In this document: positions 1 to 8,426 of the stretch, in pieces
Position numbering within the stretch: position 1 is the stretch's first letter
How the letters are laid out: each line of letters begins with the position of its first letter
From: Vibrio agarivorans
GTDB taxonomy: Bacteria > Pseudomonadota > Gammaproteobacteria > Enterobacterales > Vibrionaceae
Assembly: GCF_030409635.1 (NCBI RefSeq)
Contig: NZ_JAUFQF010000004.1
Span: forward strand, 2,018,241 to 2,082,240
Direction of reading: 5' to 3'
Length of the DNA stretch: 64,000 nt
Position numbers and translations under genes: made by a program
Notes under the pieces: model-generated
Told to the model about the DNA's origin: nothing
What the model saw: only the letters and a program-made list of their open reading frames with translations
The model's database searches: none

Positions 1-354
1 CTGACCATCATTTATGAGCGAAGTATTTCATCCAGTCAGTTGGTGGAGGCCACTTGGGACCAATGGCAGAAAATGGGGTTTAAATCGTCTCTCTTTGAAG
101 ATTGGTTGGCTCAACTCGAGACTATTTTCCCAAATGTTAATGACGGAGACTCGCTGATGTATATCAGTGATGGGGAAGCGGGTGTCTTTAAGTTCAAGCG
201 CAGCGGCAGTGAACGCTGGATTTCAGTGGGAAAAATTGACGATGAAAATTTCAGTGATGCGTTTCTTTCTATCTGGCTGTCATCAAAAACTCAATACCCA
301 AAACTAAGACGCCAACTGATTGGCATGAATATGAACACGAATAGGAATAACTAA
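1..354 (+). CDS. Chalcone isomerase-like protein, 3' part only
   Basis: The reading frame is open from the first base of the window, so this is the C-terminal 117 residues of a gene starting upstream. A TTG at 40 is not a credible start. The fragment has a helical stretch followed by a strand-rich part (LMYISDGEAGVFKF, SERWISVGKI) and ends in FSDAFLSIWLSS, which resembles the end of bacterial chalcone isomerase-like proteins (SDAFLSIWLG-type ending). Those proteins are usually periplasmic, of unclear function, and in Vibrio sit in a cluster with DUF3833 lipoproteins. The stop abuts the DUF3833 start, so the two are probably cotranscribed. The family name is from memory and moderately sure. 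Confidence 0.7.
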   Translation: MTIIYERSISSSQLVEATWDQWQKMGFKSSLFEDWLAQLETIFPNVNDGDSLMYISDGEAGVFKFKRSGSERWISVGKIDDENFSDAFLSIWLSSKTQYPKLRRQLIGMNMNTNRNN

Positions 355-876
355 ATGCTGAAACGCTGGTTTATTGCCTCTCTACTTGTACTGGTTGCTG
401 CCTGCAGCGCAGATTTGGAAGATTACGCTCAAACAACGCCACCTTTTGCACTGTTCGAATTTTTCGAGGGTGAGACTCAAGCTTGGGGTATGGTTCAGGA
501 TTACACCGGTAAGCAAACTCGACGTTTTGATGTGAAGATAGTGGGGTCGATTGATGGAGACACACTGACACTGGTGGAAGACTTTACGTTCGCTGACGGA
601 GAGATCTCTCAGCGTATTTGGACCATCAAAAATCAAGGTGGTGGGGCTTACATAGGCACAGCCGATGATGTGATTGGTGAAGCTCATGGTCACGAGGAAG
701 GCAATGCACTCTACTGGGAGTACGAAATGGCGTTGTCAGTTGATGGAGACGTTTATCATGTTACGTTTGAGGATTGGATGTATCGTCAAGATGAGCGCCA
801 TATGTTCAACGTCGCAGTGATAAAAAAATTCGGTATCGAAGTCGGGAAAGTGACCCTGTTTTTTGTTAAGCGCTAG
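355..876 (+). CDS. DUF3833 family lipoprotein
   Basis: A 173-residue protein of unknown function. The N-terminus is a lipoprotein signal: positive MLKR, a hydrophobic stretch, then VAAC with the lipid-modified Cys at residue 17. The remainder matches my memory of the DUF3833 family: FFEGETQAWGMVQDYTGKQ near the start, a central FDVKIVGSIDGDTLTLVEDF, and a conserved VYHVTFEDWMYRQDE near residues 130-144. The ATG follows the upstream stop directly (TAA-ATG), which indicates translational coupling. DUF3833 genes in Vibrio accompany chalcone isomerase-like, DUF2878 and cyclopropane-fatty-acid synthase-like genes, hinting at an envelope lipid role. That role is inference only. Confidence 0.88.
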   Translation: MLKRWFIASLLVLVAACSADLEDYAQTTPPFALFEFFEGETQAWGMVQDYTGKQTRRFDVKIVGSIDGDTLTLVEDFTFADGEISQRIWTIKNQGGGAYIGTADDVIGEAHGHEEGNALYWEYEMALSVDGDVYHVTFEDWMYRQDERHMFNVAVIKKFGIEVGKVTLFFVKR

Positions 877-892
877 ACAACAGTAAAACAAT

Positions 893-930
893 CGAGGGGG
901 GCATTGGCGAGAGCGCATGTCTCCCTTTTT
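893..930 (+). terminator. Possible terminator after the DUF3833 gene
   Basis: A G-rich arm (GGGGGGCAT) can pair imperfectly with ATGTCTCCC, followed by a run of six T. It lies 17 bases after the DUF3833 stop. The pairing has mismatches, so this is only a plausible intrinsic terminator. Confidence 0.45.
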
Positions 931-1016
931 TATTTGGTTTGATTAATGAACTGCGGCGGTCACTTTGCTCATTCACCATGAGTCACGTAATTATCATACA
1001 AATTGATCTGTATCAA

Positions 1017-1042
1017 AAAAGCTGTGGGATAGATCAGCTTTT
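1017..1042. repeat. Inverted repeat AAAAGCTG / CAGCTTTT
   Basis: Perfect 8-base arms separated by 10 bases, flanked by an A run on the left and a T run on the right. This is the shape of a bidirectional intrinsic terminator or a small hairpin RNA end. Confidence 0.55.
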
Positions 1043-1090
1043 ACTGCCGCTGTGTTAGCAATTAAGTGGTGGTTTTGTTAAATTTTTGCC

Positions 1091-1121
1091 GATAAAAGCA
1101 GCACAAGATGCTGCTTTTATC
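1091..1121. terminator. Perfect 13-bp stem-loop, probable bidirectional terminator
   Basis: Arms GATAAAAGCAGCA and TGCTGCTTTTATC pair perfectly around a 5-base loop (CAAGA). The GC core GCAGCA/TGCTGC is flanked by AAAA and TTTT, so it could stop transcription on either strand. It lies about 300 bases upstream of oppA, too far from the DUF3833 gene to be its main terminator. It may end an unannotated small RNA or act in the oppA leader. Confidence 0.6.
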
Positions 1122-1419
1122 GTTTCGTTCAGCGAAATTGGCACAGCAAACTAGTCTGACCAATAAAATTTGCGTAAATATTTTTGAGTTTGATTTCTCA
1201 GTAGCATTTTATGCTGAATTTTATACTAAAACGGAAAGTTATGGGGTGGTTGGTTACATTTTTGTGGCAAATTGCTTCGATGGTTGGTAATGTGTGCCGT
1301 AATCTTTGTGTGATTAAGGGATTTTTAGGTCTTTTTATACAGCCTAAGCCCATAGCTTTCCGTTCAAGCTTGCGCACAAAGTAGTCATGGATGCAAAAAT
1401 ATAACTTGGAGTTAAATGC

Positions 1420-3063
1420 ATGTATAAGAATAAAATCACTCGCGCTCTATTCTTGGGTGCGGGCCTGTCACTTGCGCTTGCTGGTTGTGGTGAAAAGCCA
1501 GAAGAAACACAAGCTGCTCAACCTAAAGCAACAGAATCTGAGGCGCCAGCCGTTCAAGAACTAGTCCGTGGTAACGGTACTGAAGTTGCTTCTCTAGACC
1601 CTCACAAAACGGAAGGTGTTCCAGAGTCTCACGTAATTCGTGATCTTCTGGAAGGTCTAGTAAACCAAGATGCTGACGGTAACACTATTCCTGGTGTTGC
1701 AGAAAGCTGGCAAACGACAGACAACAAAACTTTCACTTTCAATCTACGTAAAGACGCTAAGTGGTCTAACGGTGACCCAGTTACTGCTGAAGACTTCGTA
1801 TACAGCTTCAAGCGTGCTGTCGACCCTGCAACTGCCTCTCCTTATTCTTGGTATGTTGAATACACTCGTATGGACAACGCAAAAGCGATTATCGCAGGTG
1901 AAGCAGATAAAGAGACTCTAGGCGTGCGTGCTATCGACGCAAACACACTAGAAGTGACTCTTGAAAAGCCAGTTCCATACTTTGTTGCAATGATGGGCCA
2001 CACAACAATGAAGCCGGTTCACCGCGCGACAGTTGAAGCTCACGGTGACACTTGGACTAAGCCTGAAAACTTTGTTGGTAACGGCGCATTTAAGATCAGC
2101 AACTGGGTAGTGAATGAGCGCATCGAGCTTGTTCGTAACGATAACTACTGGGACAACGCTGATACCAAACTAGACAAAGTGACTTACCTACCGATTGAAA
2201 ACCAAGTTGCTGAGATGAACCGCTTCCTATCTGGCGAAATTCATATCACTAACGAACTGCCAATCGAGCACTTCAAACGTCTACAGACAGAGCACCCAGA
2301 ATCAGTTTCTGTAGTGGGTAACCTATGTACTTACTACTACGGCTTTAACAACGCAAAAGCACCATTTGATGATGCGCGCGTTCGTCAAGCTCTATCGTAC
2401 GCGATTGACCGTGATGTCATTACTAACATCATTCTAGGTCAAGGCCAGAAACCAGCTTACTTCCTAACTCCGGAAATCACTGCTGGCTTCAACCCTGAGC
2501 TACCTGCTTACGGTGAAATGACTCAAGAGCAACGTGTAGAAGAAGCGAAGAAGCTTCTTGCTGATGCGGGCTTCGATGCATCTAACCCACTGAAGTTCAA
2601 CCTTCTTTACAACACGTCTGAAAACCACCGTAAGATTGCTACTGCAATCCAGTCTATGTGGAAGAAAGACCTAGGTGTTGATATCACACTAGAAAACCAA
2701 GAGTGGAAAACTTACCTAGATACTCGTCGTCAAGGTAACTTTGATGTGACTCGCGCGGGTTGGTGTGGTGACTACAACGAAGCATCTTCGTTCCTATCGC
2801 TAATGCAATCAAGCAACAGCTCTAACGATCCTAAGTACCACAATGCTGAGTACGATCAGGTTATGGAGAAAGCGATGCTAGCGACTAACGAAGCGGATCG
2901 TCAAGCTGCTTACCTAGAAGCTGAAAAGCTACTTGCTCGTGATATGCCAATTGCGCCTATCTACCAGTACGTTAGCTCACGTCTCGTTTCTCCATCGGTT
3001 GGTGGTTTCCCATCAAACAACGCTGAGAACAAGATCTTCTCGAAAGATCTTTACATCAAGTAA
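1420..3063 (+). CDS. oppA: Oligopeptide ABC transporter substrate-binding protein OppA
   Basis: A 547-residue extracytoplasmic binding protein (SBP_bac_5 family) that captures oligopeptides for OppBCDF. The N-terminus has a signal ending in LAGC with Cys23, a lipobox, so this OppA is probably a lipoprotein, unlike the soluble E. coli protein. The family signature region is clear: VRGNGTEVASLDPHKTEG near 48-65, followed by DLLEGLVNQDADG and WSNGDPVTAEDFVYSFKR near 115-132. Codon use is strongly biased to preferred codons, as expected for a highly expressed gene. The ATG is preceded by TTGGAGTT. A stem-loop separates it from oppB, which likely keeps OppA in excess over the membrane subunits. 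Confidence 0.95.
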   Translation: MYKNKITRALFLGAGLSLALAGCGEKPEETQAAQPKATESEAPAVQELVRGNGTEVASLDPHKTEGVPESHVIRDLLEGLVNQDADGNTIPGVAESWQTTDNKTFTFNLRKDAKWSNGDPVTAEDFVYSFKRAVDPATASPYSWYVEYTRMDNAKAIIAGEADKETLGVRAIDANTLEVTLEKPVPYFVAMMGHTTMKPVHRATVEAHGDTWTKPENFVGNGAFKISNWVVNERIELVRNDNYWDNADTKLDKVTYLPIENQVAEMNRFLSGEIHITNELPIEHFKRLQTEHPESVSVVGNLCTYYYGFNNAKAPFDDARVRQALSYAIDRDVITNIILGQGQKPAYFLTPEITAGFNPELPAYGEMTQEQRVEEAKKLLADAGFDASNPLKFNLLYNTSENHRKIATAIQSMWKKDLGVDITLENQEWKTYLDTRRQGNFDVTRAGWCGDYNEASSFLSLMQSSNSSNDPKYHNAEYDQVMEKAMLATNEADRQAAYLEAEKLLARDMPIAPIYQYVSSRLVSPSVGGFPSNNAENKIFSKDLYIK

Positions 3064-3110
3064 TAGCGTTTAAGCGCTAGCAATACGTTAAATCGTAAAA
3101 CTATAAGAAT

Positions 3111-3140
3111 AAGAGCCTGTTACGGCAGGCTCTTGAGTTT
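3111..3140 (+). terminator. Intercistronic stem-loop between oppA and oppB
   Basis: Arms AAGAGCCTG and CAGGCTCTT pair perfectly around a 6-base loop, followed by GAGTTTTC. A partial terminator or 3'-stabilising hairpin here would explain unequal expression of oppA and oppBCDF, as is known in enterobacterial opp operons. Confidence 0.7.
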
Positions 3141-3206
3141 TCTATTGCCCGGATTTGGCAATGGAGCTTTTTAATTACACATGTCACAGACTGAAAGAGT
3201 GAGTTT

Positions 3207-4127
3207 ATGCTTAAATTCATAGCGAAAAGGATCTTTGAAGCAATTCCAACCATGTTGGTATTGATCACGGTCTCTTTCTTTCTTATGCGTTTCGCACCAG
3301 GTAACCCATTTTCGACTGAGCGCCCTTTGCCGCCAGAAGTTATGGCAAACATCAACGCAAAATATGGCTTAGATAAGCCTGTCTCGGAGCAATACTTTAC
3401 CTACTTAGGAAACATCCTACGCGGTGATTTTGGTCCCTCATTCAAATACAAAGATTTCTCAGTAAACGAGCTGATTTCAGGCGCATTGCCTGTGTCTGCA
3501 AAGGTTGGTTTTGCTGCCTTTATCTTTACCGTCATTATGGGGGTAGGGGTCGGCACCATTGCGGCGCTGCGGCAAAATACCTGGCTCGATTACAGTATTA
3601 TGGCGACCGCCATGCTCGGGGTGGTGATGCCATCCTTCGTGTTGGCACCTGTTCTGATTTATCTCTTCTCAATTAATCTTGGTTGGCTGCCTGCTGGTGG
3701 TTGGCATGACGGTGGCTTTAAGTATATGGCGTTGCCAGTACTTGGTATGTCACTGTTGTATGTGGCGACCTTTGCCCGTATTACACGTGGTTCGATGATT
3801 GAGACGTTAAACAGTAACTTTATCCGCACCGCTCGCGCGAAAGGTTTGAGCTACCGTTACATCATTTTCAAACATGCATTGCGCCCAGCGATGCTGCCAG
3901 TGGTTTCTTACATGGGCCCTGCGTTTGTCGGCATCATCACAGGCTCAGTGGTTATTGAAACCATCTTTGGTTTACCGGGTATCGGTAAGCTGTTCGTTAA
4001 TGCTGCCTTTAACCGTGATTACTCATTGGTTATGGGGGTCACTATCCTAATTGGCTTCTTGTTTATTCTGTTCAACGCCGTGGTTGATATTCTTCTGGCG
4101 TACATCGATCCGAAGATTCGCTACTAG
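3207..4127 (+). CDS. oppB: Oligopeptide ABC transporter permease OppB
   Basis: A 306-residue inner-membrane permease with an N-terminal membrane anchor (KRIFEAIPTMLVLITVSFFLMRFAPGNPF) typical of OppB/DppB, then a BPD_transp_1 domain with about five further membrane segments. The cytoplasmic coupling (EAA) loop is visible near residues 206-232 as IRTARAKGLSYRYIIFKHAL. The end, VDILLAYIDPKIRY, is the standard OppB ending. OppC follows 14 bases downstream. It forms the translocation pore together with OppC and is driven by OppD and OppF. Confidence 0.96.
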   Translation: MLKFIAKRIFEAIPTMLVLITVSFFLMRFAPGNPFSTERPLPPEVMANINAKYGLDKPVSEQYFTYLGNILRGDFGPSFKYKDFSVNELISGALPVSAKVGFAAFIFTVIMGVGVGTIAALRQNTWLDYSIMATAMLGVVMPSFVLAPVLIYLFSINLGWLPAGGWHDGGFKYMALPVLGMSLLYVATFARITRGSMIETLNSNFIRTARAKGLSYRYIIFKHALRPAMLPVVSYMGPAFVGIITGSVVIETIFGLPGIGKLFVNAAFNRDYSLVMGVTILIGFLFILFNAVVDILLAYIDPKIRY

Positions 4128-4141
4128 GTTGGAGAGCTAAC

Positions 4142-5044
4142 ATGTTAACGAAAAAAGAAAATTTAGATGCGATCGAGAAGTTCTCTGAGAACCTAGAGAT
4201 TGAAGGTCGCAGTTTATGGCAAGACGCACGCATTCGCTTTATGCGCAATAAAGCGGCGATGGCGAGCCTTGTTGTCCTTACGATTATGACATTGTCGGTG
4301 ATTTTTCTGCCAATGTTTGCGCAGTACAGCTTTGATGATACCGATTGGTACGCGATCCACTCTGCACCATCTTGGTCGCACTTCTTTGGCACAGACGCTC
4401 TTGGTCGAGACCTATATGTTCGTACTCTTGTTGGCGGCCGTATCTCGCTGATGGTGGGTGTCATGGGCGCACTTGTTGCGGTTTTGATTGGTACGCTCTA
4501 CGGTGCGGCTTCAGGCTTTATCGGTGGTAAAGTTGACCGCGTGATGATGCGTATTCTAGAGATCTTATACGCCGTACCATTTATGTTCTTGGTTATCGTT
4601 TTGGTGACGATCTTTGGTCGTAATATCGTGCTGATCTTTGTTGCTATCGGTGCGATTGCTTGGCTGGATATGGCGCGTATCGTGCGTGGTCAGACGCTGA
4701 GCTTACGTAGTAAAGAGTTCATTGAAGCAGCACACGTGTGTGGTGTGAGTAAGTGGAATATTATTACTCGTCATATTGTTCCAAACGTATTAGGTATCGT
4801 TGCGGTTTACTCTACGCTATTGATTCCAAGCATGATTTTGACTGAATCATTCCTTTCTTTCCTTGGTCTGGGTGTTCAAGAGCCGATGACAAGTTGGGGC
4901 GCATTGCTCCAAGAGGGCGCGAACACGATGGAAGTGGCTATCTGGCAGCTGGCGTTCCCAGCGGCATTTATGGTAGTGACACTTTTCTGCTTTAACTATG
5001 TCGGTGATGGTCTGCGTGACGCGCTAGATCCAAAAGACCGTTAA
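4142..5044 (+). CDS. oppC: Oligopeptide ABC transporter permease OppC
   Basis: A 300-residue inner-membrane permease, partner of OppB. It has a cytoplasmic N-terminus with the OppC-type segment SLWQDARIRFMRNKAAMAS, a first membrane helix near 40-60, and a periplasmic loop containing HFFGTDALGRDLYVR, a hallmark of OppC/DppC. The BPD_transp_1 domain follows. The EAA coupling loop is FIEAAHVCGVSKWNIITRH near residue 193, and the protein ends GDGLRDALDPKDR. ATG is preceded by GGAGAG. The gene sits between oppB and oppD with short gaps. Confidence 0.96.
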   Translation: MLTKKENLDAIEKFSENLEIEGRSLWQDARIRFMRNKAAMASLVVLTIMTLSVIFLPMFAQYSFDDTDWYAIHSAPSWSHFFGTDALGRDLYVRTLVGGRISLMVGVMGALVAVLIGTLYGAASGFIGGKVDRVMMRILEILYAVPFMFLVIVLVTIFGRNIVLIFVAIGAIAWLDMARIVRGQTLSLRSKEFIEAAHVCGVSKWNIITRHIVPNVLGIVAVYSTLLIPSMILTESFLSFLGLGVQEPMTSWGALLQEGANTMEVAIWQLAFPAAFMVVTLFCFNYVGDGLRDALDPKDR

Positions 5045-5064
5045 TCAAGATTGAGGAAGTAACA

Positions 5065-6036
5065 ATGAGCTTACTAGACGTAAAAGATCTGCGCGTTGAG
5101 TTTACGACTCAAGACGGTATTGTTACCGCAGTGAATGATCTAAATTTCTCACTTAATCAGGGTGAGACACTCGGTATCGTAGGTGAATCTGGTTCAGGTA
5201 AATCACAAACGGTATTTGCTATCATGGGGTTGCTGGCGAAAAACGGCATCATTTCAGGTAGTGCAAAATTTGAAGGTAACGAGATTCTAAACCTTCCAGA
5301 AAAAGCGTTAAATAAGGTTCGTGCGGAACAGATCGCAATGATCTTCCAAGACCCAATGACGTCTCTAAACCCATACATGAAAGTTAGCGATCAGCTGATG
5401 GAAGTGTTGATGCTACATAAAGGCATGGGTAAAGCAGAAGCGTTTGAAGAGTCTGTACGCATGCTCGAAGCGGTAAAAATTCCTGAGGCGCGTAAACGTA
5501 TCACTATGTATCCGCATGAGTTTTCTGGCGGTATGCGTCAGCGCGTCATGATCGCAATGGCGCTGCTTTGTCGTCCTAAGCTCCTGATTGCAGATGAACC
5601 GACCACGGCACTAGACGTGACGGTGCAAGCACAGATCATGGACCTATTGAACGAGCTGAAATCTGAATTCAATACGGCGATCATTATGATCACCCACGAT
5701 TTAGGTGTTGTTGCGGGATCGTGCGACAAGGTATTGGTGATGTACGCAGGTCGTACGATGGAGTATGGCACGGTTGACGATATCTTCTACAACCCAAGCC
5801 ACCCATATGCTGAAGGCCTATTAAAAGCTATCCCTCGCTTGGATACGGAAGGTGAAATTCTGCCTACTATCCCAGGCAATCCACCAAACTTACTTCGTTT
5901 GCCACCAGGCTGCCCTTATCAAGAGCGTTGTCACCGTGTGACAGACCGTTGTAAGCGTGAAGCACCGATTCTGACGCCGTTTGGCGACAACCGTCACCGT
6001 GCATGTTTTTCTGATTGGGAGGCTTGGGCAAAATGA
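5065..6036 (+). CDS. oppD: Oligopeptide ABC transporter ATPase OppD
   Basis: A 323-residue ATP-binding subunit. Walker A is GESGSGKS at residues 40-47, the signature FSGGMRQRV is near 154, Walker B is LLIADEP near 173, and the H-loop is in IMITHDLGVV. The C-terminal oligopeptide-transporter extension has spaced cysteines (CPYQERCHRVTDRC), which in homologues bind an iron-sulfur cluster. The stop overlaps the oppF start by four bases (ATGA), so the two ATPases are translationally coupled and act as a heterodimer on OppBC. Confidence 0.96.
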   Translation: MSLLDVKDLRVEFTTQDGIVTAVNDLNFSLNQGETLGIVGESGSGKSQTVFAIMGLLAKNGIISGSAKFEGNEILNLPEKALNKVRAEQIAMIFQDPMTSLNPYMKVSDQLMEVLMLHKGMGKAEAFEESVRMLEAVKIPEARKRITMYPHEFSGGMRQRVMIAMALLCRPKLLIADEPTTALDVTVQAQIMDLLNELKSEFNTAIIMITHDLGVVAGSCDKVLVMYAGRTMEYGTVDDIFYNPSHPYAEGLLKAIPRLDTEGEILPTIPGNPPNLLRLPPGCPYQERCHRVTDRCKREAPILTPFGDNRHRACFSDWEAWAK

Positions 6037-7025
6037 GCGTAGAAAAGAAATTACTGTTAGATGTAAAAGACCTTAAAGTTCACTTTAGCATTGCCTCTAA
6101 ATCGGCTTGGCCTTGGTCTAAGCCAGCGAACCTTAAAGCGGTAGATGGTGTTGATGTTCGCCTTTATGAAGGTGAGACATTAGGCGTTGTTGGAGAGTCT
6201 GGATGTGGTAAATCGACTTTCGCCCGCGCAATTATCGGCTTGGTCGAAGCGACTGAGGGCGAGGTTGTTTGGCTTGGCCAAGACGTGATAAAAATGAAAG
6301 AGGTGGAACGTCGTAATACTCGTAAAGAGATGCAGATGATCTTCCAAGACCCGTTGGCATCACTTAACCCGCGTATGACAGTTGGTGATATTATCGCTGA
6401 GCCACTGCGTACTTTCTTCCCGCAATTGTCGAAAGAAGAAGTAAAAGATCGCGTTAAAGAGATGATGATGAAAGTAGGTCTGCTACCTAACGTTATCAAC
6501 CGCTACCCACATGAGTTCTCCGGTGGTCAGTGCCAGCGTATCGGTATTGCGCGTGCTTTGATTCTTAACCCAAAGATGATTATTTGTGATGAGCCGGTTT
6601 CTGCACTGGATGTATCGATTCAGGCACAGGTGGTGAACCTGCTAAAAGAGCTACAAAAAGAGCTTGGCCTGTCGCTAGTCTTCATTGCTCATGACCTTTC
6701 TGTTGTAAAACACATCTCGGATCGTGTACTGGTTATGTACCTAGGTAATGCAGTGGAGCTTGGTGAAGCTGAAGCCCTATTTGCTGACCCTAAACACCCT
6801 TACACAAGGGCATTGATGTCTGCCGTGCCAATCCCAGATCCAAAGCTTGAGCGCGCGAAGAAGATAGAGATGCTGGAAGGCGACCTTCCTTCACCTATCA
6901 ACCCGCCTTCAGGTTGTGTTTTCCGTACGCGTTGCCCACAAGCAACCGACGAGTGCGCACAACGCAAACCGACCATTCAAGGTAACGACACCCACGCTGT
7001 GTCTTGCTTACACGTCGTAGTGTAA
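6033..7025 (+). CDS. oppF: Oligopeptide ABC transporter ATPase OppF
   Basis: A 330-residue ATPase, partner of OppD. I choose the ATG at 6033, which overlaps the oppD stop, rather than an earlier in-frame codon at 6015. This gives the expected MSVEKKLLLDVKDLKVHF start. Walker A is GESGCGKST at 54-62, the signature FSGGQCQRIGIARAL lies near 162, and Walker B is MIICDEP. The C-terminal cysteine motif CVFRTRCPQATDEC is present. It is the last gene of the opp operon and is followed by a strong terminator. Confidence 0.96.
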   Translation: MSVEKKLLLDVKDLKVHFSIASKSAWPWSKPANLKAVDGVDVRLYEGETLGVVGESGCGKSTFARAIIGLVEATEGEVVWLGQDVIKMKEVERRNTRKEMQMIFQDPLASLNPRMTVGDIIAEPLRTFFPQLSKEEVKDRVKEMMMKVGLLPNVINRYPHEFSGGQCQRIGIARALILNPKMIICDEPVSALDVSIQAQVVNLLKELQKELGLSLVFIAHDLSVVKHISDRVLVMYLGNAVELGEAEALFADPKHPYTRALMSAVPIPDPKLERAKKIEMLEGDLPSPINPPSGCVFRTRCPQATDECAQRKPTIQGNDTHAVSCLHVVV

Positions 7026-7054
7026 GCCTTACCCATTCAGCCTGTGACGGGCTT

Positions 7055-7088
7055 AAGCGCGGTCTTCTTCGGAAACCGCGCTTTTTTT
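7055..7088 (+). terminator. Intrinsic terminator of the opp operon
   Basis: Perfect arms AAGCGCGGT and ACCGCGCTT around an 11-base loop, followed by a run of seven T. It lies 30 bases after the oppF stop. Confidence 0.93.
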
Positions 7089-7113
7089 ATCCAAAAGCCA
7101 AACGTTTGCTTTT

Positions 7114-7329
7114 CCTTGTAAGGACAGGCGCGATAACTTGCTCGCATTAGATTGTGGACTGTTCTTTCAACAAGCGTTTGAGATTGTGAAGGAGACTGAG
7201 ATTTAGACTGTCCTTCCAAGCGAATGTCGATTTTATTCTTATAAGGACAGGCATGATTAGCTTATCCTGCCTGTCCTTTCAAGGTTTGAAGGAAAGTACG
7301 GGTCTTATCTTGTCTGTCCTTACAAGAGG
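7114..7329. repeat. Cluster of alternating inverted repeats (AAGGACAG motif)
   Basis: A motif resembling CTTGTAAGGACAGGC occurs alternately in forward and reverse orientation. Forward copies start near 7114, 7184 (diverged), 7239 and 7285 (diverged). Reverse copies start near 7158 (diverged), 7207, 7269 and 7311. Each forward-reverse pair can fold into a hairpin, giving four tandem hairpin units about 45-60 bases long. The cluster fills the space between the opp terminator and the promoter region of the next gene. I do not recognise the family. Confidence 0.75.
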
Positions 7330-7425
7330 TTCAAATAATTTGATGATGTTGAACAGGAAAAATGGGCTTTGTCTTTTTGTAGAGCTTATATACTGATTGA
7401 ACGATGACTCGATTTGGAGAGGGAT

Positions 7426-8376
7426 ATGGGTAAGTTGGTTGAGGGTGTTTGGCATGATGTCTGGTATGACACCAACAAAAGCGGTGGTAAATTTGTACGA
7501 GAGGATGCTGGTTTTCGTGACTGGGTGACGAATGATCAACAAGCGAAGTTCCAGCCGGAGTCAGGACGTTACCATCTCTATGTCTCACTTGCCTGTCCTT
7601 GGGCTCATCGCACATTGATATTGCGTCAGCTTAAAGGGTTATCTGAGCATATCGATGTGACGGTTGTCAGTCCGGACATGCTCTCTGAAGGGTGGGAGTT
7701 TATTGAGCCTGAGCCTCTGTTCGGTGCCACAAGGCTACATCAGGTCTATACCCGCGCCAAGTTGGATTATACTGGTCGAGTGACGGTTCCAGTGTTGTGG
7801 GATAAAAAGACACAGTCTATCGTGAGTAATGAATCTTCAGAAATCATCCGCATGTTTAATTCAGTATTTAATGATTTAACTGGTAATACAGACGATTACT
7901 ACCCAACTCACCTACAAAGCGATATTGATAAGTGGAATGAGTTTATCTACCCAAACATCAATAATGGCGTATATCGCTGTGGCTTTGCAACATCGCAATC
8001 AGCTTATGAAGAGGCTTTTAGTGCACTATTCAGCGCGTTAGAACAGCTGGAAGAGCACCTAACCACCTCTCGTTATTTAGTTGGAGAGGCACTGACTGAA
8101 GCGGATTGGCGTCTGTTTACTACTCTTATCCGATTTGATGCTGTCTATGTCGGGCATTTTAAGTGCAATCAAAAACGTATTGCCGATTATCCGGCGCTGA
8201 ATGCGTATATGAAAGAGCTGTATCAAATGGATGGCATTGCGCAGACGGTCGATTTTTATCATATCAAGCGTCATTACTACTTCAGTCATGTTGGTATCAA
8301 TCCTACACAGGTTGTTCCAATGGGGCCTGTTCTGGACTTAGCATCTCCGCATGGGCGTGAGCGTATCTCACTTTAA
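7426..8376 (+). CDS. Glutathionyl-hydroquinone reductase (YqjG/ECM4 type)
   Basis: A 316-residue xi-class glutathione transferase-like enzyme that reduces glutathionyl-hydroquinones using glutathione. The ATG at 7426 is chosen because GGAGAGGG sits just upstream; a TTG at 7414 is less likely. The diagnostic motif SLACPWAHRT places the catalytic Cys at residue 57. SNESSEIIRMFNS (binding of glutathione) and a C-terminal all-helical GST domain with ADWRLFTTLIRFDAVYVGHFKCN follow. Length and motifs match E. coli YqjG. The protein is cytoplasmic, and it stands alone with terminators on both sides. Confidence 0.94.
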   Translation: MGKLVEGVWHDVWYDTNKSGGKFVREDAGFRDWVTNDQQAKFQPESGRYHLYVSLACPWAHRTLILRQLKGLSEHIDVTVVSPDMLSEGWEFIEPEPLFGATRLHQVYTRAKLDYTGRVTVPVLWDKKTQSIVSNESSEIIRMFNSVFNDLTGNTDDYYPTHLQSDIDKWNEFIYPNINNGVYRCGFATSQSAYEEAFSALFSALEQLEEHLTTSRYLVGEALTEADWRLFTTLIRFDAVYVGHFKCNQKRIADYPALNAYMKELYQMDGIAQTVDFYHIKRHYYFSHVGINPTQVVPMGPVLDLASPHGRERISL

Positions 8377-8388
8377 CTCACAACGGCG

Positions 8389-8415
8389 AAGGGGTATACT
8401 GCGCCCCTTATTTTT
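8389..8415 (+). terminator. Terminator after the hydroquinone reductase gene
   Basis: AAGGGG pairs with CCCCTT around a 9-base loop, followed by ATTTTT. It lies between the reductase stop and the DUF2986 ribosome-binding site, so it may also partly limit read-through into that gene. Confidence 0.65.
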
Positions 8416-8426
8416 AGGGGGCAAGC

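Larger units (their letters stand above)
877..1419. other. Long intergenic region upstream of oppA with two stem-loops
   Basis: There is no convincing protein gene in these 543 bases. It holds the weak terminator at 893-930, an 8-bp inverted repeat ending in T4 (1017-1042), and a perfect 13-bp inverted repeat (1091-1121). The part from 1122 to 1419 is AT-rich and should contain the oppA promoter and a long leader. The last bases before oppA carry TTGGAGTT as ribosome-binding site. Confidence 0.6.

Noticed and set aside
1108..1290. 60-codon frame upstream of oppA
   Set aside because: It begins inside the perfect stem-loop and has no ribosome-binding site or protein-like pattern.
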